This document shows, one piece after another, positions 12,310 through 24,279 of a stretch of 64,000 bases of DNA. Below the pieces are notes generated by a model, which worked only from the letters and a program-made list of their open reading frames with translations, was not told the origin of the DNA and did no database searches. Each line of letters begins with the position of its first letter. Within the stretch, counting starts at the first letter, position 1. Both the position numbers and the translations under genes were made by a program. The DNA comes from Angiostrongylus vasorum (Eukaryota; Nematoda; Chromadorea; Rhabditida; Metastrongylidae): assembly GCA_018806985.1 (NCBI GenBank), contig JADANN010000096.1, forward strand, positions 5,001-69,000. The letters run 5' to 3'.

Positions 12310-13810
12310 CAAGTAGCCAGCTTTGTTAGCTGAATAGCGCGTAGTCCAGTTGGTGTTGGCTATTGTGAAATTACTGGGGCCCGCAAGATCTATAATCAGA
12401 AATCGAGGCCTATAAATGAAAAGCTGTAATCCTTGTTATTGTCTTGTCAGCAATGATGGCAATGGTCCTCCCGGTACTCCATTTCCAATGACATAGACAA
12501 ACTCAAATCTCTAAAATCCTGCCTTGTATAGAGTACAACAAATACGTAATTTATAACCTACGAACAAATTAAGGTCTTTCCTTATTGTCAAATAATTTTT
12601 TCAGAATTAGTATGACCCCCCTGGTCACAAAAGGAACTCAAGATATTTTTTCCACAATTTTTTCTCAAAGAACGTATAAATTATAAAGTTTTCTTGCCTT
12701 TTAGATGACTTCAAATGAAGAGCTTTCAAAACAAATCGACATCGAAATTGTGTGCAAGTGTTTGGTGGCACTTTCAAAGATAGCATTACCGTCGGTTAAC
12801 CAACAAAGTCCAGAATGGACAATCCACTGTCATTTTCTGTTTCGTGCGCTCTAGGAATTTTTTTCCTTACAGCACTATGTACATCCATTAGATAGTCAAT
12901 CAGGAGCAAGTTAAAATAACAAAAGTGAGATCGGATAGCCATTCTCTGCACTCAGTAATTTATTAAAATCCTTCCTTTGAAAGGCTGTTTGGCCGGTAAT
13001 CGAAATACATGCTGGCTTAATTGGACGTAGTACTGCGCAGTAAATAGTGGCGCACGTATCATTTACACCTAAGGAACCAAAGAAAAAGATTCGAAAATTC
13101 TGTAGCCCAGCAGCACACGAAACATTGCTCGTATTCCATTCAGAGAGCCATGAAAAACCATGTATGTGGGTTATACCGGTATTGGGCAAGCAATTTACTG
13201 AATATAGTGTCCTACAATAAGTCTGAGAAGAATTAGTGGAAAGATGATTAGTAAACCTACAGTTGCGGTACAGTGGATATAACTGGTACCTATAAATGTG
13301 CTGTATTCACAAAGGAATTGGGAAACGAGTGAGCTCCGAATCTGAGCCTAGGCACACAGTGAAGGCGGCAACTTTATTTTGTTTGCAACAGTAACCAACG
13401 AATTGAGCGATTTTGTTTATTCCTCGGCAAAATACAGCCAACGTAACAATTGGTACCATGGTTAGCTATTTCTGGTGCTTAAAGCTCTTCTTAACTGATG
13501 CGAGCCAAGCAGAGGTTGTCACGGATTGTCAGAGGTGGGCGAGAATCTGGACGCCACACGCAAAATGTCCTTTCATCAATTTGACAATTGTATTTGCAGG
13601 TGCAATGTTGAATTATTAATATTCTGTAGATGGTGTTTGCTCTTCAAGGAGAATATTAAAACGAGAAGAAAACGTTCCTGTGCTATGATTATCTTCCCAC
13701 TGATTTACTGTCAGTTTTTTAAAAGCAGTTAGAAAGGCTTTCCGGGAACCTATCTCGGCAGGTCAAACACGTTGCGTGACGACCAAACTGGTGATGGTGG
13801 TCATAGTCAA
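12310..13810. other. Unassigned unique sequence in left arm (mirror 31,530-33,030)
   Basis: No repeat or domain recognised. A 92-codon minus-strand open frame at 12,911-13,189 is preserved in both arms but has no recognisable similarity. Confidence 0.3.
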
Positions 13811-13814
13811 TCGT

Positions 13815-13990
13815 GAAAACTCCAGTGGAAAGATACGATGCTCAGTGAGTCCCAGTAGCGACTAGAGCCCACTGGACTACTCCTGCATGTGATAGGGAGA
13901 AATGGAAAATTTATGGGCTCCCGCATGAGTTAGTCGACGTTCAAAGGAAGGACAGGTGATACGGGTGATCTCGGCACCAATGACGGCGTG
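13815..13990 (+). mobile_element. RTE-A 3' fragment (left arm; mirror 31,350-31,530)
   Basis: Short degraded piece of the RTE-A C-terminal end. It resembles the stretch from the KxRYDARRVPRAS region to the WxxLARDRxKW region of better copies. Present in both arms. Confidence 0.5.
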
Positions 13991-14756
13991 TTCTCTTTCA
14001 GCGTAGCTATCACAAAACGCCCGATATGCATTCTGGACAATCCACATGATAGAAGGAAAATGACGCATTCAGCCCAAGCCTTTTTTGCATCACGGATACC
14101 ATCTCGTATCTAAGAGCATTTGAAGAAGCGGGATTTTCCTGGACAGAACATGATGGGGTCAGCTACTTTATCGCACATGTATATCGTATATGTTTGCATC
14201 TGCCGTTCCTGCGATGGAGATTTAAAAAAATGCTTAGTTTAAAATAGCCCATCGAGAGAAAATTATTGTATAAAAATGGCTTTCATTCCACTATTGTGGT
14301 TCATGGTTCCGCATATCAGGCAAGTCCAAAGCTTTCGAAATTGCCTGTGAAGAAGAATGAAGTGTGACAAAAAGCTGAGCTGAGATAAAATATTGAACTG
14401 GCTTTCACTCGTAGAGAAAATGGGCACCTGTACTTTGTCGGCAAACATATTACTAAGTTGACTGGGAGGGTAAAAACACTGACTGAAATTCGTCTATGGA
14501 CCCCCTGAAAGGGATTATGCAGTTCAAATATGCATTCACACTCCTCCGATGTCATAGCGATTTAAAATGAGAACCAATCAATTGGCTGCCTAATTACAGA
14601 TCAGTGAACTCGAACGACAAAGGTTTTTTGTACAACTCAAACTGCCCAATAGATTTTTTTCCTTGTCTATGTTCACCACAACTGCAAAAGGTGCTGCTGG
14701 AAATCTCTATGCGGTAAATTAAACAACCAAAAAGAAAGTCAGTCGTATATGACGCG

Positions 14757-15940
14757 TCATTCGACCTGTTTTGCGAAGAAATTTGGATTCGAGTCGTTCT
14801 TATCTAACTTGATCAAGCTCATTATGACGAAGACATGATATTAGAGGGTTGTTCACAACCACGAACTGAGATCAAGCGTCTCTATGCGAACTTTTACATG
14901 CCTTAATTGAGTGAACACTTTATTTCAACAAAAGTGCTCAACAGAAAAAGATGGTGCTAGCAGAGACTAGTGTGATATCTGGTCCGTTGTGGAGAGCTAG
15001 CAGAGACTAGCATGATGACGGGTCCGTTGGGGGCTAGACGATGGCTTTCATTCCGTTGCTTGCACGAGAGCCACTGTAATTATAACACTTAGTCATCAAA
15101 GAATCTTGTCAAAAATGCAACTTTTTGGAAAACAAACCTTTCTAGCTCTTCGAGCCTTGAAAGGATGTACTTCAGTGCGACTGAACAAACGGCTGCGAAA
15201 GCCATCAAGACGTTAGTGGTGAGTGGATGCCTTCTCGTGTCTGAAAAGTTTCATGGTGTAGAAATTCTAAATCGCTACAACTATCCTTTTTATACTTCTA
15301 GAAATAACCGCCGTTGTTTAACGAGACACCTTAGCAGATGAGAAACCCACCTTAGTGTGAAGTTGGTCCAGAACATATTCCAGAGGATGCGCTAGAATTG
15401 AGCAAAGTCTAACTCTCAGCTCTTTAAATACCCACCATTTGATAACGTGTTGTTGTTTTCTTCATTACATGTTTGCGTGCTATAACTCGCTTATCAAATC
15501 TTACCATATGCAACTCGAGCTAGTCGACGTGTGAAGTGGTTGAGTTTATGCCAGAGGCGGATAAGAAATTTTTGTTCGGATAATAATATTACTCGTTCGC
15601 TCTCCGGAAGAAGCGGTTCAAGCAGTCGGCAGAGCAGAGACAATATTCTATAATGGTAACGTAACGTGCAGGAGTTCACTCAACATCCGATCCACGTAAT
15701 AAATATAGCAAGAAGACTTTCCATCTTCGTCATCCAAGCAACATAATCACTGCGCAGTTTGATGGGTCCATTTGCTTCATTGTTTGCTATTACGACAATG
15801 GCAACTTCTCTCACCAACTTTCGCTTTATAACTTTTCAACTGATCGCCTTACTATCCCTAGAAATTCTCCTTCACGCTCCCTTTTCTTTAGTGCTTCTCG
15901 GAGGAAATTATTTTTTCAAACCTCTGGGAACGGCAAGTTG
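14757..15940 (-). repeat. R2 dispersed repeat, left arm (mirror 29,398-30,580)
   Basis: Unclassified repeat of about 1.2 kb. Three independent loci are seen: this pair, 33,830-34,780, and 61,790-62,815. No coding domain or terminal structure was recognised. Confidence 0.6.
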
Positions 15941-16110
15941 GTGCTAGAATTGTTTGGAAGGATAGCAGCACTGGCTGGATACATCGGTAGTCCACCGCGA
16001 GTAATTATAAAGGCCAGATATGCATTCAATCACCTCCAACGATTATTAATGCAGTGGAATGCATGGTGCATCCCCACGGACTGATCCTTGGAGCACGCCT
16101 TATTCTTTAT
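15931..16110 (+). mobile_element. 5'-truncated SINE-A in left arm (mirror 29,228-29,407)
   Basis: Lacks the tRNA-like head and starts in the central block (GGCAAGTTGGTGCTAGA). Body and T-rich tail are present. Confidence 0.65.
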
Positions 16111-16712
16111 CTTTTATAGACCTTGGAACAGGTGAATAGTGATGAATACAAGAATGGTTTGAACGAACAGTACGTTTTGATGAGCACTGAATAATATAGA
16201 AGAGACTACTGTATGTTGCATTTCACTGTTATTCAACCCTTTGAGTAATTCTCTCGTAAAATAAATTTCAACAGCAAAAACAATGCGGTGGTTAAAAGGC
16301 TTTGTGCAATATTTGTACATTAGATCACATGAAAACCATTGGACGACACGAGCTTTATCCCTTATAACTTGTATGCAATCGAGGTTTCACTGTTTTCGAA
16401 TAGCCTTACATAACGGGCAAACAAAGATGACCTCATCTAAACGTTCCGAATCCTCTCTGAAGCGTTCTCACCGCAAAATCGTTGAATAAAGGCTTTTAAA
16501 CGAACTTCGAATGATTTGAGCATATTATAGGAGCAACCTTATCATAAGAAATACTGTTATTGGCATTAGATTTTCACGCTGTGAACAGACGGCCTTTATT
16601 GACCCAAAATCGTTTCGACTGTCGAAAAAAAACGAGTAGAAATTGCACATGTATTCTGTTTAGGAAAACACCGAAAAGTACCTTAGCTGCAGCACTATGT
16701 TAATACAGATTT

Positions 16713-16886
16713 CTTTCTTGACATACCTGCTTTGCACTCGGTCCACGAATATGCTCCTGAATGGTTACACTCTGAACAAAAGAAAGTCTCGGATCAAAAC
16801 CAAGGCTTTGAATACTGCATTGTATGTGATTCGAAGGTCGCTCCTTACTATGAAAGCCAGCAACTAAATCAATCAACAGCTTAATC
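16713..16886 (+). CDS. Putative terminal exon in left arm (mirror 28,451-28,625 minus)
   Basis: After TTAATACAG a frame is open to TAA, with ALHSVHEYAPEWLHSEQKK and YCIVCDSKVAPYY. In the right arm the run of A near EYAPEW is one base longer, breaking the frame, so only one arm reads through. Family not recognised. Confidence 0.3.
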
Positions 16887-17109
16887 TAATTATCTCGATC
16901 GGAGAAAGAAAGACGTAGTAGGTGATTTTTGAGCCATATGTTCTCTACCTGCAAAGTTAGAGGCGGCTTTTCAAAGTAAAAGCCTTGACACAGAAATAGC
17001 ACCATTATCGAGGAAAAAAACCATACCGGTAAAACAGGCAATAACTGATTTCAAAAACCCCACAAACGGGGCTCGACTTCAAATGTGTGGTGAAAGATAA
17101 GTTGAATAG

Positions 17110-17390
17110 AGATAAAGGATAAAGGCCTCAGTGTTGGTCAATCCGTAAGGCATGCCCCCACGCATTCGACTTCACCAAACATCGTTGGAGGTCACTGAAT
17201 GCATATCTGGCCTTTACAATGACTCGCAGTGCCCCTCTGATGTAACGAGCCAATGCTGTCATCCTCTTAGACAAGTCTGGCACCAATTTGCCGACCACAG
17301 ATGGATGGAGAGCTTGTTGAGCTGCGGGCGCGGAGATTGACTCCATGCGTGGATCGCATGGCGCCTTCGACTACTGCGCCGCACGCGCTC
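17110..17390 (-). mobile_element. SINE-A in left arm (mirror 27,947-28,227)
   Basis: Minus-strand full-length SINE-A with A box GCGGCGCAGTAGTCG and tail TTTATCCTTTATC. The mirror copy in the right arm is on the plus strand. Confidence 0.75.
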
Positions 17391-17689
17391 TAGTGAGGGA
17401 GCAGTGGTCGACACATTTGTGACGTTATGTCATCAAAAAAATTTTTTCTTATCCTTCTTTATGTTGCAAATAAGATACCGATATTTCCGAATTCATTCTC
17501 AATGATAAAGACTGCAAGATTCATTAGCACCATTTGAGGTGAATGAATCACATTTGGCCTGTACGTTGACTTTCGGCGGCCTATTACCCTTACCTTAGTG
17601 TATCAATTCAGTGCTTTTATGTTCTCAGACAAGTCCGTACGAATTTGCTGAGCTCACAACTTGATTTTTTGGAAATGTTTTTTGTCCGT

Positions 17690-20600
17690 TTTGCTGGATT
17701 TCCTCGAGGTAGTTTCTGCAACCAGTTTTCCACGGCGGACCCTCATATGAGTGATCTTAAGCCGGTTAGTAGCGAGGCTACGTGGCGCGTCCCCAGGTGG
17801 TGGATTCGGCGTTAATCGTTGACGAAAAGCGACCGTATGTTTCCTTGAACGCTGGTGGATCCAAGGGAAGGACTCTATGTTTTTGCTGCGCCGATTTGGC
17901 ACATACTTTCTATGTTTACGAGGCGTAGTCATGCACACGTATGTGGTTGCGTTCTAGTTTGTGCGGATTGTTTTCTACGAGTCAATTTGCCCATAGGTCT
18001 GCAATCAAGTGACAGGGAAGTATATGGGAGGCGGTTAGGAGTCGCCTCCAACGAATAAGCTCCATGTCCACTCTGGTCGAGCATGGCAAGCTACCCGTCA
18101 GTACACCCAGCCCCCCACGTTCAGAGTCCAGCAAGCTGTAGGCGGTTATCAAAAAAGCTAAAAAACAGTAAAAGACACGATCGTCATTCCGCAGACCCCC
18201 GAAAGATCCTTCCATTTGGCAGCGTTGGGTAGGACGAGTACGGAGAGGCTGCTATAATCTCAGGACCAATGGAAGCTGCCTGAATTACAAAGACCTATGG
18301 TGACGATCTGTACCTAAAATGCGTACACTTGCATCTGTGTCTTCAGTAAAAGACTTGATCATGAAAGCGAGAAGGATAAGGTACGACGTGATCGGCCTGG
18401 CCGAGACGAAACGACGCCACCCATTCAACGCCGTCTATGACGCGGAGAACTGTTTCTCGGAACATGCAACAGTAGAGGTTTTGACATCGTCGACGTTCTT
18501 TTCAACATGAGTTTGTCCATGAACATCGATTGCTTCGAACAATTAACGACCCGAATCGGGCATTTACAGATGAAGAAGTGTAGACCAATACCGGCTTTTG
18601 ACAATCTTCGTCGTTTACGCGCTGACATAAAACTGTGACGAAGAAGAAGTCGAAGCGTTCTATATGACATGGAGAAGTTCTACAGAGAAGACCATACATT
18701 TTTCAAGTCCGTCATTGGAGATTTTTACGGCAAGATTGGACCAAGAAGGAAGTCTGAAGGACGTCACATTGGGACCCACGGATTAGAATGGAAAGAACCG
18801 GGTGAGCGGCTCTCTGAGTTTATCATGACGATCATGACCATCAATGGTAACCCACAATTCCAGAAACCCTATCCTCAACGCGCGACGTGGGAGTCTCCTA
18901 GTGGAAGGTACCGTAACGAAATAGATCACATCATAGTAAACCGAGGGTTTTGCCTAACCGATGTCGCTGTTGTCCAAAAAATTCTACACAGTGTCAGACC
19001 ACCGCCTGCTTCGTGGAAGATTCCATTTCTCGCAGAAAGGAGAAAAAAGCCGCTAAATTCAAAAACCAATGTCCCAGAACCATCATAAACTGGGACTTAT
19101 TCAATTCATTAGTCGGTTTCTGGGATGATGCCGTTGTCTATAACATCGACGAGGAATACGATCGGCTCATTCGACATCTTCGCGTTTGCGCTATGAAAGC
19201 TGAGAGTTCGAAAGTCACCAGGAAAGGTCTATCTCCAGAAACTGTTCTGCTGATACGCCAGCGTGGAATCACACGAGCTGCCAGTAACCGCAAACTAACG
19301 TCCGAGCTTGCAAAACAGTGAAGACAGGCCATGAAAGAAGATCTTAAAGAGAGAAGAGCAGCAGTAGTGCTCAAAGGTGCAGAGACTGGGAAAAAGCATT
19401 CGCATAGCCCACCGAAACTTCGCCAATTACAAGGCCGTGATGATTGCACTCCGACGCCCAGACGGGACAGTCACAGCGTCCAGAAAGCCAATGAGAAAAC
19501 CATTTACGAATATTATTCAGATCTTTTCGATGTCCACGTCCACCTTACGTCATTTGAAATAAAAGAGGATGGGTATGTTGTACCACCGGTTCTCCCTTCC
19601 AAAATCCGGAAAGCCATTTCGTCGGTGAAAAATCGAACAACACCAGGTCCGGACAGGATAAGACCAGAACACCTGAAGAACCTTCCGCCAGTCCTCTTAA
19701 ACACACTGACTCGGTTCTTCACAAGTTACCTGTCAGAATGAAAGATACCTACTCGGCAGAAGACCAGCAATACCTAGTTCAAGAAGGGTAACCTCCACGA
19801 TAATTCCAACTATTGCCCAATCCCATTGCCGTCTGTGGTCCACTAGCTTTCCACTTGAGTCATTCTAAACGAGATTGCCAGAACATTGGACGAAGGACAG
19901 CTATGCAAGCAAGTACGGTTTCAAAAAGGATTCAGTACGATTGACCACATCCTTACCACAACAAGACTCATTAAAGTATCGGAAGACTACAAAAGACCAC
20001 TCTGCCTCACTTTCATCGACCTAAGAAAAGCTTCTGACACAACTGAGATAGAAGCAGTCATGGAATCCCTGGACAGCCAGGATGTCTGTACTCAGTATAT
20101 AAAGATTCTTTATGAGTTATTCAAAAATTTCACAAGCAAGATGTCACCATTCTATAACGGCATCGTTGTCGACGTCAAAAGAAGGGTTAGGCAAGAGAGT
20201 ACCATCTTGCCAAATTTGTAAACTACCACCCTTGAAAAAGTAATACTGGGATGGGACAACATGGGGAGTGAAAATCGATCATCGGCAATTACACCATCTT
20301 CGCTTTACTGATAACATCGTTCTTGTAACACCAAGTATGAGCCAAGCAGAGCAGATGCCAACCGACTTTGATAACGCTCATGGAAAGATTGGTATTCGAC
20401 TATGCCCCATTCACGCTGATTGGGATCGATTATCTTCGAATGCTCCACGTAAGCATTACTAGGTCGGGAAATTAGCATGGTAGGGCACCAGCTCCAGAGT
20501 TCAGCAGGACGAAACGAGCGGCTTGAGCAGCTTACGAGAACATCGAGGATATAGTGAAGAGAACAAAGAACACCCAGGTCCGTGCCTACCTTTTCGACTC

Positions 20601-21060
20601 CACGATTCCTCCTGCCTTAACCTTCAGTCAGCGTTGTTGGAGGTGCAGTTGAAAGGACGACATCACGAGTATCCCGTGTCACACAAGTGAGGGAAAGATT
20701 CGAACCTCCGACCTACATCAGCGATCAAAAATTACAGACGGCGTTCTCTACGTTAAACGGTCGAAGATAAGGTGGGCCGGACACGTGCGTATAAACGTCA
20801 ACCGATGGACAAGGGCTATTAGTGGCCAGATTCCTTGGAACCATGGCAGCAAGTTAACTGGTCGGATGGCCAGACTTCTTTACAAGAACGCTAGACGAAA
20901 GATATGGTGCTCAAGGGGTCCCTAGAGCAAGCAGAACCCACTAGACTACTCTTCCTCGCGGCAAGACGAAATGTGAAGATTTACTGGATCTCACTGGAGT
21001 CACTCGACGGTCATCGGAACGACAGATGGTACAGAGGAATAGACAACAAGGCTGAGGGGT
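17690..21060 (+). mobile_element. RTE-A LINE in left arm (decayed)
   Basis: Plus-strand RTE-A with the same leader as the 53.9 kb copy (about 17,690-18,330), endonuclease from about 18,390 (VIGLAETKRRHPFNAVYD) to 19,080, linker and RT from 19,140 to 20,460, and C-terminal part to about 21,050. The catalytic box reads LRFTDNIVLV, so two acidic-box positions are altered. Frameshifts and stops are frequent. The mirror copy in the right arm is 24,280-27,650 and differs mainly by homopolymer indels that change where the open frames break. Confidence 0.88.
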
Positions 21061-21263
21061 GTGCTGGCAGTTTTATTTGCTAGGTGTGCTTGTTAAGTTT
21101 CACGAGGGTTCTGCCATATTTGACGCAGAACATTTCTGGACGAGTTTTACAGTCGTTGTCCATTTCTGCACAATTCAGAGTAAAGGCGGTTCAGTCTTAG
21201 CTGAATTTGAGCTTTCCTAGATATATCTTGTTTTGCATGCGTGAGCTATCTAACGTCAGTCAT

Positions 21264-21638
21264 CCATGTCGTTGACTTGACATCCCGAGGAATCCAGTCA
21301 CTAGCGGCTCTTGTCCATCGGTTGTCGTTCATACACATTGCATGTCCGGCCCACCTTATCTTCTACAGTTTCGCGTATACAGAACGACATCTTTGATTTT
21401 TGGTCGTTTATTCAGGTCGGGGCTTCGAGTCTTTTCCCACTTGTGTGACACGAGATACTCATACCATCATCCTTTCAACTGCGCGTCCAATAACGCTGAG
21501 TGAGCTTTCGTGCTGCTTACGGAGAGAACAGGTTTCTGACGCATGCGTTAAGGCAGGAAGAATCGTGGAGTGGAAAAGGTGGGCACAGACCTGGGTGTTC
21601 TTTCTTCTCTTCACTATATCCTCGATGTTCTTGCAAGC
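21264..21638 (-). mobile_element. RTE-A RT C-terminal fragment at inner end of left arm
   Basis: Minus-strand fragment mirroring 23,699-24,075. It is cut off at 21,638 where it meets plus-strand endonuclease sequence of the spacer element, forming a tail-to-head junction inside RTE sequence. Confidence 0.85.
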
Positions 21639-23698
21639 GTTCTCGTCAACAGCACGAGGTTGTCCACGAACATTGATTCATTTAAACAACTAAAAACCCG
21701 AGTGGTCGTTTACGATTGAAGAGATGTGGATCAATACCGGCCTTGACAATCTTTGCCGTTTACGCATCGACATCAATCTATGACGAAGAGGAGGTCGAAG
21801 CGTTCTATACGGATTTCGAGAAGCTCTAGAGAGAAGACAGAAGCTCCTCAAGGTCACCACTGGCAATTTCAACGCTATGGTTGAACCAAGAAGAACGTCT
21901 GAGGAATGTCACCTTGGGACCACGGATTAGAACGGCAAGAACAGGACGAGCGGCTGTCTGAGTTTATCATGACGACCATTCGATGGTAACTCACAGTTCC
22001 AGAAACACTGCTATCAAACCTGCAAACAGGAATCTCCCATTGGAGAGTATCATAACGAAGTAGACCGCATCATAATTAATGGAAGTCTTTTCCTAATTGA
22101 TGTCGTTGTTGTTCAAAAATTCTACGCTGGGCCAAAACATTGCTTCTTCCGTACGTGGATTGACTTCTCGCGCAAAAAGAGAGAAAGCCGAAAAGATCAA
22201 AGAGCCAAATCCTAAAATCATTATACACCGAAATTTCTTTAGATCACTGTCCTAAGAAGAGGCCATTACTAAAAGCATCGACTACTCCATCGGCAGATTC
22301 AGCATCTTTACATCCGCGCTTTCAAATCCCATAATCCGGAAGTCTCCATGAGAAGCATTCAAGCTGATACATCAAAGTCGAATTGCACGAGCTACAGGCA
22401 ACGACAAACTCACGTCCGAACTAAACAATGCAGACAGGCGATAAAAGAAAATCTTTGAGAGAGAAGAGCAGCAATTATGGTCAGAGCTGCAGAGGCTGGG
22501 AAAAGGATTCGAAAACTCAACCGAAGCTTCACCAATAGCAAAACCAAGATGGTTGCACTTTGAAGCCAAGACGGAACAGTTACAGCGTTCAGAAAGCAAT
22601 GGAGAAAATCATTCACGATTAATTCTTAGATCTCTTCAATAGCCACGTCCTTCTTCCCTCATATGAAACGAACAAGTATGGATATGTCGTAACACCGGTC
22701 CTTCCTTCCGAAATCCGACATGCTATTTCGTCCGTAAAAAATCGAACACCGCCAGGTTCGGATAGGATAAGATCTGAACACCTAAAGAACCTTCCGCCAG
22801 TCCTCATAAACACACTAGCTCAGCTCTTCACAAGTTACCTGTCAGAATGAAAGGTACCTACTCGGCAGAAGACCAGCAATACCATGTTCAAGAAGGGTAA
22901 CCTCCACGATAATTCCAACTATTGCCCAATCCCATTGCCGTCTGTGGTCCACTAGCTTTCCACTTGAGCCATTCTAAACGAGATTGCCAGAACATTGGAC
23001 GAAGGACAGCTATGCAAGCAAGTACGGTTTCAAAAAAGGATTCAGTACGATTGACCACATCCTTACCACAACAAGACTCATTAAAGTATCGGAAGACTAC
23101 AAAAGACCACTCTGCCTCACTTTCATCGACCTAAGAAAAGCTTCTGACACAACTGAGATAGAAGCAGTCATGAAAGCTCTGGATAGTGCGGGAGTGCCTA
23201 GTCAGTACACAAGGACTCTTCAAGATTCTTCGAGAGCTGTATAAAAATTTCTCAACCAACATATTAATATTTCACAACGACATTAACATCGACGTCAAAA
23301 GAGAGGTTAGGCAAGGTGACACCATCTCGCCAAAATTATTTACCGCCTCATTCGAGAATGTCACGCGAACACTGGAATTTCAGTACATGGGAGTGAAAAA
23401 CGATGGCCACCAATTATATCAACTTGGCTTTGCTGACAACATTGTTCTTATAACACGAAACACTAGCCAGACGGAACGAATGTTTGCCGACTTCTATAAA
23501 ACCTGTGAGAAGATCGGTCTACGACTAAATCTCACATAAACGATGTTCATGAGGAACGGATTGGTTTCGTATGCCCCATTCACGCTGAACGAGATGAATA
23601 TGCCGGAATGCTCCAGTTACGTATATCTAGGTCGCGAAATCAACATGATGTACGACATAGCTCCAGAGCTGAGCAGAAGGAAACGAGCGGTTTGGGCA
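21639..23698. other. Spacer of the giant inverted repeat
   Basis: About 2.06 kb that is not mirrored. It is filled by the endonuclease and reverse transcriptase parts of a plus-strand RTE-A copy that continues into the right arm. A non-mirrored centre of this size is not what a simple hairpin read or missed sequencing adapter would give. Confidence 0.9.
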
Positions 23699-24065
23699 GC
23701 TTGCAAGAACATCGAGGATATAGTGAAGAGAAGAAAGAACACCCAGGTCTGTGCCCACCTTTTCCACTCCACGATTCTTCCTGCCTTAACGCATGCGTCA
23801 GAAACCTGTTCTCTCCGTAAGCAGGACGAAAGCTCACTCAGCGTTATTGGACGCGCAGTTGAAAGGATGATGGTATGAGTATCTCGTGTCACACAAGTGG
23901 GAAAAGACTCGAAGCCCCCGACCTGAATAAACGACCAAAAATCAAAGATGTCGTTCTGTATACGCGAAACTGTAGAAGATAAGGTGGGCCGGACATGCAA
24001 TGTGTATGAACGACAACCGATGGACAAGAGCCGCTAGTGACTGGATTCCTCGGGATGTCAAGTCA
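21639..24065 (+). mobile_element. RTE-A LINE spanning the spacer into the right arm
   Basis: Plus-strand RTE-A beginning abruptly inside the endonuclease at 21,639 (leader and first residues missing). It runs through an endonuclease remnant (21,690-22,160), the linker, and RT from about 22,690 to 23,540, with LGFADNIVLI in place of FADD, then a C-terminal part that crosses into the right arm. It loses similarity after about 24,065, before the usual LINE end. Stops and frameshifts show it is dead. Confidence 0.85.
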
Positions 24066-24279
24066 ACGACATGGATGACTGACGTTAGATAGCTCACGCA
24101 TGCAAAACAAGATATATCTAGGAAAGCTCAAATTCAGCTAAGACTGAACCGCCTTTACTCTGAATTGTGCAGAAATGGACAACGACTGTAAAACTCGTCC
24201 AGAAATGTTCTGCGTCAAATATGGCAGAACCCTCGTGAAACTTAACAAGCACACCTAGCAAATAAAACTGCCAGCACAC

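Larger units (their letters stand above)
12106..21638. repeat. Left arm of giant inverted repeat (about 9.53 kb)
   Basis: This block is the reverse complement of 23,699-33,236, with pair coordinates summing to about 45,335-45,342 throughout. Every open frame in it reappears mirror-image in the other arm. Visible differences are rare and mostly single-base changes in homopolymers. Its outer end abuts an RTE endonuclease fragment at 12,105/12,106 and its inner end stops inside a reverse transcriptase fragment at 21,638/21,639. Both look like novel joins, so this arm looks like the derived copy. Confidence 0.95.

Noticed and set aside
12911..13189. 92-codon open frame preserved in both arms
   Set aside because: Preservation reflects the recent duplication, not selection; no similarity recognised.
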